A stretch of 64,000 nucleotides of DNA from an uncultured Pigmentiphaga sp. GTDB lineage: Bacteria; Pseudomonadota; Gammaproteobacteria; Burkholderiales; Burkholderiaceae_B. The notes beneath the pieces are model-generated. The model was not told where the DNA came from and did not search any database. It worked only from the letters and a program-made list of their open reading frames with translations. Positions 17,602 through 26,690 of this stretch are shown here, piece after piece. The first letter of the stretch is position 1. Each line of letters opens with the position of its first letter. The DNA is taken from positions 47,862 to 111,861 of the forward strand of contig CALAGD010000037.1 of NCBI GenBank assembly GCA_937891425.1, given 5' to 3'. Position numbers and translations under genes: made by a program.

Positions 17602-18213
17602 CTAGTGGTTCAGGGCGACCTTCATGAGGTCGGCTACCGTCGCCACCTGCAACTTTTCCATGATGTTGGCGCGATGCGCTTCCACAGTCTTGATGCTGAT
17701 GCCAAGGTCATCGGCAATCTGCTTGTTCAGGCGACCCGCCACGATGCGTTCGAGTACCTGCTGCTCGCGTGAAGTGAGCCGCGCGAGCATGGCTTCGCGC
17801 TCGCGCCGCTGGGCTTCCTGTTCGTGGAGCTCCTGCGCCTTGACGAACATGCTGGCGACGATTGCCCGCAAGTCGGACTCGTTGAATGGCTTCTCGAGGA
17901 AGTCGATGGCGCCCTTCTTGATGGTGGACACCGCCATCGGGACGTCGCCATGGCCGGTAATGAATACGATGGGCAGCGGCGCGCGTCGTGCAATGAGCAC
18001 TTCCTGCAGTTCGAGGCCACTCATTCCCGGCATCCGGACGTCCACGATGAGAACTCCCAGCACTGCGGGGTCGTAGGCCTCGAGGAACGCTTCCGCGCTG
18101 GGAAAATCGCGCACCCGATAGCCATTGGCCTCGAGCAGCCAGCGCAGCGAGTCGCGCACGGCTTCATCGTCGTCTACGATATAAACTGTATTCGACGTAT
18201 TGAGAGTTCTCAT
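17602..18213 (-). CDS. FixJ-type response regulator
   Basis: The 203-residue protein has an N-terminal receiver with acidic residues 'VDDDEAVRDSLRWLL', the phospho-acceptor Asp58 in 'LIVDVRMPGMSG', Thr/Lys switch residues in 'FITGHGD' and 'FLEKPF', and a C-terminal LuxR-type helix-turn-helix from 'LTSREQQVLERIVAGR' to 'ISIKTVEAHRANIMEKL'. This is the FixJ/TtrR/NarL-like architecture. It overlaps the end of the kinase gene by four bases, so the two are coupled and surely partners. The pair is divergent from aceE. Confidence 0.92.
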   Translation of the reverse strand: MRTLNTSNTVYIVDDDEAVRDSLRWLLEANGYRVRDFPSAEAFLEAYDPAVLGVLIVDVRMPGMSGLELQEVLIARRAPLPIVFITGHGDVPMAVSTIKKGAIDFLEKPFNESDLRAIVASMFVKAQELHEQEAQRREREAMLARLTSREQQVLERIVAGRLNKQIADDLGISIKTVEAHRANIMEKLQVATVADLMKVALNH

Positions 18214-20138
18214 GCAAGGTGCTCCTTTTGTGTGAAGGCTAAAGCCGGTACATTGCCGGCTTCGGATTCTTGTTCCTGGTCGGAGAGGTCCGGCCCCGAG
18301 CTGGACATATCCGCATGAGCGTCGGCCACGGACACGTCATCACAGGCATCCGAACCTGTCAGCAGTGCAGGAGCCGGGTTCGCGTCGTGCTGGTCGGCAG
18401 CACCGCCATCGTCGGTACCGACCTCCACCAGGGTGCCCGGTACGATGGGCAATGTAAACGAGAATATGGTGCCGCCGCCAGGGTTTGGCACCGCCCACAG
18501 CCTCCCATGGTGTGATTCGATGATCGTGCGGCAGATGTTCAGCCCCATGCCCATACCTTCCCCCTTGGTGCTGAAGAACGGCTCGAACAGGCGTGCCGGG
18601 TCGATATCGCCCAAGCCGTGGCCTTGGTCGGCTACAGACACTTCGAGCACGTCGTCGCGCGGCGCGACGGAAACCACGACCTCGTGCCCCGGCAGGTTTT
18701 CCATGGCTTCCATCCCGTTCTTGATCAGGTTCAGCAACACCTGTTCGATGAGGATGGGGTCGGCCATGACCTTGGGCAGGGCCGCGGGGAGCCGCTTGAT
18801 GATGTCGATACGACGCTTCTGAGCATCGATATCGGCAAAACCGACTGCATTGTTGATCACGCTCGACAGATCAACCGGCTGCCGCCTGGGCTCGGAACGC
18901 TTGACGAATTCGCGGATGCGGCGAATGATGAGTCCGGCACGTTCGGCCTGCGCCGCAGTTTTTTCAAGGGCGGGCAGCAGCACCCTGGGGTCGACTTCCC
19001 CGGCCCGTACCCGCGCAACCACCCCCATGCTGTAGTTGGCGATGGCCGTAAGCGGCTGATTCAGTTCGTGCGCGAGGGACGACGCCATCTCGCCCATGGT
19101 AATGAGGCGGCTGGTCATCTGGATCTTTTCCTGCTGCCGCAGCGATGCTTCTTCCTGGGCACGCCGCTCGGTGATGTCGCGGGCCACCTGTAGCCGGACA
19201 CGCCGGCCGTCCGTCCAGGCCAGCATGCGGTGGTGCACCTCGAACCAGCGCTTGGCCATGGGGGAATACACCTCGACCGCTTCGTCGGTGTATCTCCCGC
19301 GCCTGCCGGCGAGCAGCTGCGCGTGTCCGGTAGCCTGGGAACCGAAAATGCGACGATAGGTTTTGTTCGTAAAGAGCAGTTCCAGCCCCTGCGGCCCGTC
19401 GGCGGTGACCGAGATGGCGTCATCCAGCCCCTCGAGCACCGTCATGAACCGCTCGTGCGCGGCCGCGAGCGTCTCGCGGATGCGCTTGGATTCGGTGATG
19501 TCGGTCAGCGACGTCATCCAGCCAGTCTGCACACCATTGCGGTCGACCAGGGGTGATACATACATGCGCGTGGTGAGGCGAGAACCGTCGCGCCTCTGTG
19601 CCTGCATTTCCAGCCCGCTGGTGGGCGCGTTGCCGGCAAGCAGCATGTCCATCATGCGCTGGTGTGCCGCATACTGGCCCGGTACCCAATAAGGAAAAGG
19701 AGGCTTGCGCCCTATGAGATCTGACTCGTTCCAGCCTATGATGCGACAGAAGGCCGGGTTGACGTAGGTGATGCGCCCCTCCATGTCGAGCACGCGCATG
19801 CCGGTAAGCATGGAGTTCTCCATCGCGCGGCGGAACGCGGTTTCCGCGATGAGGGCGGCTTCGGCGCGCTGCCGCAGCAGCGTATGTCGCCACAGCGCAA
19901 TCAGGCTCCAGATGATGACGACACATAGGGACGCAACCACCCATACCAGCGTGCGATGGGTGTCGGCCGTAAGAATGAGATAGGGGTCTTCGAGCTGGTC
20001 CAGCCAGACGATGACCGTAGCCATGACACCCAGGAGCGCCGCCAGGGCAATGATGGGCGTGAGCCAGTACAGGTAACGCCGTGCGCGCGGCGTTTCCTGA
20101 TACGCAGCGAATGTGCCTGTCGCCTTTTTTGAAGCCAT
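18210..20138 (-). CDS. Membrane PAS-domain sensor histidine kinase (FixL/DctB-like class)
   Basis: The 642-residue kinase has two N-terminal membrane segments (about residues 23-45 and 65-83) with a short external loop, a PAS domain around residues 105-225 ('NSMLTGMRVLDMEGRITYVN'), a second PAS-like region, a HisKA motif 'MASSLAHELNQPLTAIANYS', and a HATPase domain ending 'GEGMGMGLNICRTIIESHHG'. The small external loop suggests sensing within the membrane or through the PAS domains. I see no heme-binding His assignable as in FixL. The C-terminal 80 residues after the ATPase domain are acidic and disordered, an unusual extension. Its start faces aceE across 138 bases. Confidence 0.9.
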   Translation of the reverse strand: MASKKATGTFAAYQETPRARRYLYWLTPIIALAALLGVMATVIVWLDQLEDPYLILTADTHRTLVWVVASLCVVIIWSLIALWRHTLLRQRAEAALIAETAFRRAMENSMLTGMRVLDMEGRITYVNPAFCRIIGWNESDLIGRKPPFPYWVPGQYAAHQRMMDMLLAGNAPTSGLEMQAQRRDGSRLTTRMYVSPLVDRNGVQTGWMTSLTDITESKRIRETLAAAHERFMTVLEGLDDAISVTADGPQGLELLFTNKTYRRIFGSQATGHAQLLAGRRGRYTDEAVEVYSPMAKRWFEVHHRMLAWTDGRRVRLQVARDITERRAQEEASLRQQEKIQMTSRLITMGEMASSLAHELNQPLTAIANYSMGVVARVRAGEVDPRVLLPALEKTAAQAERAGLIIRRIREFVKRSEPRRQPVDLSSVINNAVGFADIDAQKRRIDIIKRLPAALPKVMADPILIEQVLLNLIKNGMEAMENLPGHEVVVSVAPRDDVLEVSVADQGHGLGDIDPARLFEPFFSTKGEGMGMGLNICRTIIESHHGRLWAVPNPGGGTIFSFTLPIVPGTLVEVGTDDGGAADQHDANPAPALLTGSDACDDVSVADAHADMSSSGPDLSDQEQESEAGNVPALAFTQKEHLA

Positions 20139-20169
20139 GTTGCAAGTTTAATAGGTGTTGCCCAGATTG

Positions 20170-20208
20170 AATTTCATATTGTGCAAGAAATCTTCGTAAT
20201 GTGAAATT
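20170..20208. promoter_or_regulatory. Inverted repeat in the kinase/aceE intergenic region
   Basis: AATTTCA at 20170-20176 and its complement TGAAATT at 20202-20208 are 25 bases apart in an AT-rich segment just upstream of the predicted aceE -35 box. The position suits an activator or repressor site. Confidence 0.35.
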
Positions 20209-20212
20209 TTAT

Positions 20213-20242
20213 TTGATGAGATGCCTAACCACCGCTTAGAAT
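20213..20242 (+). promoter_or_regulatory. Candidate sigma-70 promoter of aceE
   Basis: TTGATG at 20213-20218 and TAGAAT at 20237-20242 with an 18-base spacer give a plausible -35/-10 pair. The predicted start is near 20249, about 28 bases before the aceE ATG, and GGGAG at 20264-20268 serves as the ribosome site. Confidence 0.5.
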
Positions 20243-20276
20243 CCGGATCGATCTACAAACGACGGGAGACCGCTTC

Positions 20277-22979
20277 ATGTCTGCATTGCCTGCCGATATC
20301 GCGAAAGACGTTGACGCTCAAGAAACCAGGGAATGGCTCGATGCACTCGAGGCTGTCCTCGAACGGGAGGGTCCAGAACGCGCCCACTATCTGCTCGAGC
20401 AGCTCATCGACCTGGCGCGACGCTCTGGCGCGAACATTCCGTTCAAGGCCACCACGGCCTATGTAAACACCATTCCGCCACACCTTGAGCAACGGTCGCC
20501 CGGCCGTGCCGATCTGGAAGAGCGCATCCGTTCCTATACGCGCTGGAATGCCATGGCGATGGTGGTACGCGCAAACCGGCACAACCCTCCCGACGGAGGC
20601 GACCTGGGTGGGCACATCGCTTCATTCGCTTCGCAGGCCACCATGGTTTGCACCGGCCAGAACCACTTCTGGCACGCTGAATCGGAAGACCATGGCGGTG
20701 ATCTCATTTACTTCCAGGGACACTCCTCGCCGGGGATGTACGCGCGTGCATTCCTCGAAGGTCGCCTCACCGAAGAACATCTCGACAACTTCCGGCAGGA
20801 GGTTGATGGCAAGGGACTGTCGTCCTATCCGCACCCCATGCTCATGCCGGATTTCTGGCAGTTCCCCACGGTTTCCATGGGGCTCGGCCCTCTGATGGCC
20901 ATCTATCAGGCACGCTTCCTGAAGTACCTGCATGCGCGCGGTATCGCCGACACCAGCAAGCGCAAGGTGTGGGTCTTCTGCGGCGACGGCGAAATGGATG
21001 AGCCGGAAGCGCTGGGCGCACTCAGTCTGGCAGGGCGCGAAAAGCTCGACAACCTCATCTTCGTGATCAACTGCAACCTGCAGCGGCTTGACGGTCCGGT
21101 GCGGGGCAATGGCAAGATCATTCAGGAGCTGGAGGGCGAGTTCCGCGGCAGTGGCTGGAACGTCATCAAGCTGATCTGGGGGGGATACTGGGATCCGCTC
21201 CTCAATTATGACAAGGAAGGCATCCTGCGGCGCATCATGGAAGAGACCGTCGACGGCGAGTACCAGGCGTACAAGGCCAACGATGGCGCCTACGTGCGCA
21301 AGAACTTCTTCGGCAAGCACCCGAAGTTGCTCGAAATGGTCAGCCGCATGACCGACGAGGACGTCTGGCGCCTGAACCGTGGCGGACATGATCCGCACAA
21401 GGTATACGCGGCCTTCCACGCCGCCGTGAACCACAAGGGCCAGCCCACCGTCATTCTGGCGAAGACCATCAAGGGCTACGGCATGGGCCGCGTCGGCGAG
21501 GCCAAGAACCCGACGCACCAGCAGAAGAAGCTCGACCTCGATTCCATCCGCCACTTCCGCGACCGCTTCAACATTCCCATTCCGGACGACAGGCTGGAAG
21601 AGGTCCCGTATTACAGACCCGACCCCAACTCGCCTGAAATGCAGTACATGCATGAATGCCGGCGCAAGCTGGGCGGATATCTGCCCCGTCGCCGCCAGCG
21701 CGCCGACGAAACCTTGCATGTGCCCGACCTGTCGGCGTTCAAGGCGGTGCTCGAACCCACGGCAGAAGGCCGGGAGATCTCCACCACCCAGGCCTTCGTG
21801 CGCGTGCTCACGCAGATCCTGCGCGACAAGGAGATCGGCCCGCGCGTCGTGCCCATCGTGGCCGACGAGGCACGCACCTTCGGAATGGAAGGGCTGTTCC
21901 GCCAGATCGGCATTTATGCCCCCGAAGGGCAGAAGTACGTGCCGGTCGACAAGGACCAGGTGATGTACTACCGCGAGGCCAAGGACGGGCAGATACTGCA
22001 GGAAGGCATCAACGAAGCAGGCGCGTTCAGCTCCTGGATTGCGGCAGCGACGTCGTATTCGACGAACAACCGCATCATGGTGCCGTTCTATATCTATTAC
22101 TCGATGTTCGGCTTCCAGCGCATTGGCGACCTCGCGTGGGCGGCGGGCGACATGCGGGCTCGCGGGTTCCTGCTAGGCGGCACCGCCGGCCGCACCACTC
22201 TGAACGGCGAGGGTCTGCAGCACCAGGATGGCCACAGCCATGTCCTGTCGTCAACGATTCCGAACTGCGTCTCGTACGACCCGACGTTCGCGCATGAAGT
22301 CGCCGTGATCATCCAGCACGGGCTCAAGCGCATGGTCGAGCAGCAGATCGACGAGTTCTATTACATCACCCTGATGAATGAGAACTACTCGCACCCGGGT
22401 CTGAAGCCGGGAGATGAGGAGGGCATCATCCGCGGGATGTACCTGCTGAAGGAAGGTCCCGAGACCAAGGGCCAGGCACCGCGTGCCCAGCTGCTGGGTT
22501 CCGGCACCATCCTGCGCGAAGTTCTGGCTGCACAGGAACTGCTGCATGAGGATTGGGGCGTAGCGGCTGATGTGTGGAGCGTCACCAGCTTCACTCAGCT
22601 GCGCCGCGAGGGCCTCGACTGCGAGCGCCACAACCTCCTGCATCCGGACGCCGAGAAGCAGGTTCCTTACGTGACTTCTCTGCTCGAGAAGACCGAAGGG
22701 CCGATCGTCGCCTCCACCGATTACATGAAGATCTTCGCCGATCAAATCCGCGCTTTCATACCGCAGGGACGTCAGTACCGCGTCCTGGGTACCGACGGAT
22801 TCGGTCGTTCCGATTTCCGCTCCAGGTTGCGGCACCACTTCGAAGTCGACCGCTACTTCGTCACGGTCAGCGCCCTCAAGGCGCTTGCCGACGAAGGCAA
22901 GGTGCCTGTCGCAAAGGTGGCAGAAGCAATCAAGAAGTATGGCATTGACCCGAACAAGACCAACCCCCAACACCCCTGA
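20277..22979 (+). CDS. aceE: Pyruvate dehydrogenase E1 component (homodimeric type)
   Basis: AceE decarboxylates pyruvate with thiamine diphosphate and passes the acetyl group to the lipoyl domain of E2. The 900-residue product is the size of homodimeric E1 enzymes. The ThDP motif runs from 'GDGEMDEPEALGALSLA' to 'NLIFVINCNLQRLDGPVRGN'. Other conserved stretches include 'GHSSPGMYARAFLEGRL' and 'AGRTTLNGEGLQHQDGHSH'. It is the first gene of aceE-aceF-lpdA, with 15- and 17-base gaps between them. The first gene upstream on the other strand is a sensor kinase, not a pdhR-type repressor. Confidence 0.98.
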   Translation: MSALPADIAKDVDAQETREWLDALEAVLEREGPERAHYLLEQLIDLARRSGANIPFKATTAYVNTIPPHLEQRSPGRADLEERIRSYTRWNAMAMVVRANRHNPPDGGDLGGHIASFASQATMVCTGQNHFWHAESEDHGGDLIYFQGHSSPGMYARAFLEGRLTEEHLDNFRQEVDGKGLSSYPHPMLMPDFWQFPTVSMGLGPLMAIYQARFLKYLHARGIADTSKRKVWVFCGDGEMDEPEALGALSLAGREKLDNLIFVINCNLQRLDGPVRGNGKIIQELEGEFRGSGWNVIKLIWGGYWDPLLNYDKEGILRRIMEETVDGEYQAYKANDGAYVRKNFFGKHPKLLEMVSRMTDEDVWRLNRGGHDPHKVYAAFHAAVNHKGQPTVILAKTIKGYGMGRVGEAKNPTHQQKKLDLDSIRHFRDRFNIPIPDDRLEEVPYYRPDPNSPEMQYMHECRRKLGGYLPRRRQRADETLHVPDLSAFKAVLEPTAEGREISTTQAFVRVLTQILRDKEIGPRVVPIVADEARTFGMEGLFRQIGIYAPEGQKYVPVDKDQVMYYREAKDGQILQEGINEAGAFSSWIAAATSYSTNNRIMVPFYIYYSMFGFQRIGDLAWAAGDMRARGFLLGGTAGRTTLNGEGLQHQDGHSHVLSSTIPNCVSYDPTFAHEVAVIIQHGLKRMVEQQIDEFYYITLMNENYSHPGLKPGDEEGIIRGMYLLKEGPETKGQAPRAQLLGSGTILREVLAAQELLHEDWGVAADVWSVTSFTQLRREGLDCERHNLLHPDAEKQVPYVTSLLEKTEGPIVASTDYMKIFADQIRAFIPQGRQYRVLGTDGFGRSDFRSRLRHHFEVDRYFVTVSALKALADEGKVPVAKVAEAIKKYGIDPNKTNPQHP

Positions 22980-22994
22980 TCGAGGAAGTCACGG

Positions 22995-24389
22995 ATGAGC
23001 CAACTCGTAGAACTCAAGATTCCCGACATCGGTGACTTCAAGGACGTCGAGGTCATCGAGGTCCTGGTGGCCGAGGGAGACCGCATCGAAGTCGAGCAAA
23101 GTCTCATCACCGTCGAATCCGACAAGGCCTCGATGGAAATCCCGGCATCCCAGGCCGGGATCGTGCGCGCGCTCAAGGTCAAGGTGGGTGACAAGGTGTC
23201 GGAGGGCAGTGTCATTCTCGAACTCGAGCCGGTCGAGGAGGGGACTGGTACAGCAGCTGCCGAACCCGCAGCCAGCACCGATACTGCGGAAGCTTTGGCT
23301 TCCGCGCAGGCTGCCGCCCAGGCCGAAGCGCCGGCCGCTGAAACAGAGGCACCGGCGCAACCTTTGGAACCGCCCATGCTGACGCTCATCGACAAGCGGC
23401 CGCCCGGTGCGGCGCCGGTCGGACCACGCACGCCTCCAGTCACGGGACTGCAGGCCGAGCACGGGCCGAAGCCGCATGCGTCGCCGTCGGTGCGCAAGTT
23501 CGCGCGCGAACTTGGCGTCGACCTGCATCTGGTTCCGGGTACGGGTCCCAAGCAGCGCATCACCCATGATGACGTACGCAATTTCGTAAAACGGGCGTTG
23601 TCGGAACAGGCCGTGTCGGGCTCGGTCACGCAAGCGGGCGGCGATACCGGTGCGGCGCTCGGCCTGCTGCCATGGCCCAAGGTCGATTTCGCCAAGTTCG
23701 GCCCCATCGAGACCCGGCCGCTATCGCGCATCAAGAAGATTTCCGGGGCCAACCTGCATCGCAACTGGGTGATGATCCCGCACGTCACGAACAATGACGA
23801 GGCGGACGTCACCGATCTCGAAGCCCTGCGCCAGCAGCTCAATCGTGAGAACGAAAAGAGTGGAGTGAAGGTCACCATGCTGGCCTTCCTCATCAAGGCG
23901 GTCGTCGCCACGCTGAAGAAGTTCCCGGAATTCAACGCCTCGCTTGATGGCGACAACCTGGTGCTCAAACAGTACTACCACATCGGTTTTGCTGCCGACA
24001 CGCCCAACGGTCTGGTGGTTCCGGTCATTCGCGACGCCGACAGGAAGGGCGTCCTCGAGATTGCCCAGGAAACGGCCGAACTCGCGCGCAAGGCGCGTGA
24101 CGGCAAGCTTTCGCCATCAGAGATGCAGGGCGGAACCTTCTCCATTTCGTCGCTGGGTGGCATCGGCGGAACCCACTTCACGCCGATCATCAATGCGCCT
24201 GAGGTGGCCATCCTGGGTGTGTCGCGCACTTATCACAAGCCGGTCTGGGACGGCAAGGCGTTCGTGCCGCGACTGATGTTGCCGCTGTCCCTGTCATACG
24301 ACCACCGTGTGATTGACGGTGCTGCGGCCGCCCGATTCAACGTTCACCTTGCACAACTCTTGGCCGACATGCGTCGGGTCCTTCTCTGA
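22995..24389 (+). CDS. aceF: Dihydrolipoyllysine-residue acetyltransferase (PDH E2)
   Basis: The 464-residue E2 core protein has a single N-terminal lipoyl domain with the lipoylated Lys44 in '[11 protein letters not shown]', an Ala/Pro/Glu-rich hinge (about residues 80-140), a peripheral subunit-binding domain ('[19 protein letters not shown]', about 157-196), and the catalytic domain ending with '[15 protein letters not shown]', which holds the active-site His and Asp. Enterobacterial AceF has three lipoyl domains, so this copy is short; a further lipoyl domain is carried by the following lpdA. The protein transfers acetyl from the lipoyl arm to CoA. Confidence 0.96.
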   Translation: MSQLVELKIPDIGDFKDVEVIEVLVAEGDRIEVEQSLITVESDKASMEIPASQAGIVRALKVKVGDKVSEGSVILELEPVEEGTGTAAAEPAASTDTAEALASAQAAAQAEAPAAETEAPAQPLEPPMLTLIDKRPPGAAPVGPRTPPVTGLQAEHGPKPHASPSVRKFARELGVDLHLVPGTGPKQRITHDDVRNFVKRALSEQAVSGSVTQAGGDTGAALGLLPWPKVDFAKFGPIETRPLSRIKKISGANLHRNWVMIPHVTNNDEADVTDLEALRQQLNRENEKSGVKVTMLAFLIKAVVATLKKFPEFNASLDGDNLVLKQYYHIGFAADTPNGLVVPVIRDADRKGVLEIAQETAELARKARDGKLSPSEMQGGTFSISSLGGIGGTHFTPIINAPEVAILGVSRTYHKPVWDGKAFVPRLMLPLSLSYDHRVIDGAAAARFNVHLAQLLADMRRVLL

Positions 24390-24406
24390 ACCTGAGGAAC
24401 ATCACA

Positions 24407-26275
24407 ATGAGCCAGACTGTGGAACTGAAGGTTCCCGATATCGGCGACTTCGCAGACGTTGAAGTCATCGAGATCCTCGTGGAAGTAGGGGACACGATCC
24501 AGGAAGAGCAAAGCCTCATCACGGTGGAATCCGACAAGGCTTCCATGGAAATCCCTGCAGAGCAGGCCGGGATCGTGAAGGCCATCCGGGTGAAGCTGGG
24601 CGACAAGGTCTCGAAAGGGTCGGTCATTCTCGAGATCGAGCCATCCGAATCCTCCGGTGCTTCCGAGCCGGCGATAGACGCGCCGGCAGCCGCCCCCGAA
24701 GCGGTTGGTGATTCCACTGCCGCTGAGCTGGCATCGGCCTCCAGTGATGCACCCGCCGCTGCGCCGGTGACTGCCGGCAGCGCGGCAGCACCGGTGACAC
24801 AGCAGCCGGCACCAGCAGCGCCCGCACGCACGTCCAGCCCGGCATTCGAGGCGGCTGCCGCCCAGGCCGACATTCAATGCGACGTGCTCGTGCTTGGTGC
24901 TGGCCCTGGCGGATACTCGGCGGCATTTCGGGCAGCCGACCTGGGCCTGTCGGTGGTCCTGGTGGAACGTTATCCCACTCTGGGCGGCGTGTGCCTGAAC
25001 GTGGGCTGCATCCCTTCGAAGGCCCTGTTGCATACGGTCGGGGCGATGGAGGAGGCGCGTGCGCTGGCGGCGCATGGCATTACTTTCGGCGAACCGCAGA
25101 TCGATGTCGACGCCCTGCGTCGTTACAAGAACAGTGTGGTTGGCAAACTCACGGGTGGGCTGGCTGCCATGGCCAAGATGCGCAAGGTTACTGTCGTACA
25201 CGGAACCGGCGCATTTGCAGGGCCGCACGAACTTGTCGTGGAAGGGGAAGGGCGCAAGCGCATTGCCTTCCGTTCGGCGATCATCGCCGCGGGCAGTGAG
25301 GCCGTGAAGCTGCCGTTCCTGCCGCAGGACGATCGCATCGTCGATTCGACCGGCGCCCTGGAGCTGCCCCAGGTGCCGGGCAAGATGCTGGTCATCGGTG
25401 GTGGCATCATCGGCCTGGAAATGGGCACGGTCTATTCGGTACTGGGCGCCCGCCTCGACGTGGTCGAGCTGCTGGATCGACTGATGCCTGGCGCCGACCG
25501 CGATCTGGTCAAGGTCTGGCAGAAGATGAACGAGCGCCGCTTCGACCGCATCATGCTCGACACCCGTACCACAAGTGCCGAAGCCCGTGAGGACGGCATC
25601 TGGGTGACGTTCGAAGGGAAGAACGCGCCACCAGAGGCACAGCGGTACGACCTAGTGCTCCAGGCAGCGGGCCGTTCGCCCAACGGCCGTCGCATCGGTG
25701 CCGAGCAGGCCGGCGTGCAGGTGAACGAGCGCGGCTACATTCCGGTCGATGAACAGATGCGCACCAACGTGCCGCACGTTTTCGCCATTGGCGATATCGT
25801 GGGCCAGCCCATGCTGGCGCACAAGGCGGTGCATGAAGCACATGTGGCGGCGGAAGCAGCGGCTGGACTGAAGAGTTTCTTCGACGCGCGGGTGATTCCA
25901 TCGGTGGCCTATACCGATCCGGAAATCGCCTGGGTTGGCCTGACCGAAGACGAAGCCCGGGCCCAGGGCGTGAAGTACGAGAAGGGGGTCTTCCCGTGGT
26001 CCGCCTCGGGCCGAGCCATTGCGAACGGTCGTGACGAAGGATTCACGAAGCTGCTGTTCGATGCCGGGAACAAGCGCATCATTGGCGGCGCCATCGTGGG
26101 CACGCATGCTGGCGACCTGATCAGCGAGGTGGCGCTGGCCATCGAGATGGGCGCCGACATGGTAGACATCGGCAAGACCATCCACCCGCATCCCACGCTG
26201 GGCGAGACCGTCAGCATGGCGGCGCATGTAGCCGAAGGCACCTGTACCGATCTTCCGCCCGCGCGGCGCAAGTAG
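24407..26275 (+). CDS. lpdA: Dihydrolipoyl dehydrogenase with N-terminal lipoyl domain (PDH E3)
   Basis: E3 reoxidises the dihydrolipoyl arm and reduces NAD. At 622 residues this is about 150 longer than plain E3. The excess is an N-terminal lipoyl domain with Lys44 in '[11 protein letters not shown]' followed by an Ala/Pro hinge to about residue 155. The catalytic part has the FAD site '[20 protein letters not shown]', the redox disulfide in '[15 protein letters not shown]', the NAD site '[16 protein letters not shown]', and the C-terminal His-Glu pair in '[11 protein letters not shown]'. Its lipoyl domain is identical to that of aceF at about 62 of 78 hand-aligned positions, so it probably arose by duplication. 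This layout is known in several betaproteobacteria. Confidence 0.97.
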   Translation: MSQTVELKVPDIGDFADVEVIEILVEVGDTIQEEQSLITVESDKASMEIPAEQAGIVKAIRVKLGDKVSKGSVILEIEPSESSGASEPAIDAPAAAPEAVGDSTAAELASASSDAPAAAPVTAGSAAAPVTQQPAPAAPARTSSPAFEAAAAQADIQCDVLVLGAGPGGYSAAFRAADLGLSVVLVERYPTLGGVCLNVGCIPSKALLHTVGAMEEARALAAHGITFGEPQIDVDALRRYKNSVVGKLTGGLAAMAKMRKVTVVHGTGAFAGPHELVVEGEGRKRIAFRSAIIAAGSEAVKLPFLPQDDRIVDSTGALELPQVPGKMLVIGGGIIGLEMGTVYSVLGARLDVVELLDRLMPGADRDLVKVWQKMNERRFDRIMLDTRTTSAEAREDGIWVTFEGKNAPPEAQRYDLVLQAAGRSPNGRRIGAEQAGVQVNERGYIPVDEQMRTNVPHVFAIGDIVGQPMLAHKAVHEAHVAAEAAAGLKSFFDARVIPSVAYTDPEIAWVGLTEDEARAQGVKYEKGVFPWSASGRAIANGRDEGFTKLLFDAGNKRIIGGAIVGTHAGDLISEVALAIEMGADMVDIGKTIHPHPTLGETVSMAAHVAEGTCTDLPPARRK

Positions 26276-26690
26276 GGCGTTCGTCCATCGCGCCTCACGC
26301 CGGCCTGGTGCCGCCGCGGGGCGCACGTGAACCTGCCCACAGGGGCACCCGTAATGTTCCAGCAACATGACGGAATTCCATTTCGGTCCAAGGTGGTACA
26401 TCAGCGCATGACAACCCGGGCAGGCGCCGGCCCGGCCCGAACATGCGGCCTTTCTCGTGCGCCAGGTTCATGAACCACGAGATCCTGGCGGAACGCCCGT
26501 CGCAGCGTACGCCCACAACAATACGTCCCAGCGACCTCAACCTGCTCCCTTGGCTGGCTGCAGCGAGCGAACCAGGCCGAAGACCTTGACGTCGGTTCGT
26601 TTTTCTCCGGATCGCGTTCAACCCGTTGGTCTTGATTCCCCGGCTGAACATGCTAACGTTAGGGGCTTGCCAGTAACCAGAATCAGACCA
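26276..26690. other. Intergenic region between lpdA and the sulfatase gene
   Basis: No gene is supported in these 415 bases. There is no T-rich terminator directly after lpdA. Two perfect palindromes occur: GGTTCATGAACC at 26465-26476, nested in a GCCAGG/CCTGGC inverted repeat (26461-26489), and CTAACGTTAG at 26653-26662. TTGATT near 26632 and TAACGT at 26654 with a 16-base spacer could be the sulfatase promoter, in which case the second palindrome covers its -10 box. Confidence 0.4.

Noticed and set aside
26276..26460. Minus-strand frame entering the lpdA-sulfatase gap
   Set aside because: It is the continuation of a frame antisense to lpdA; the gap part has no start signal or recognisable product.
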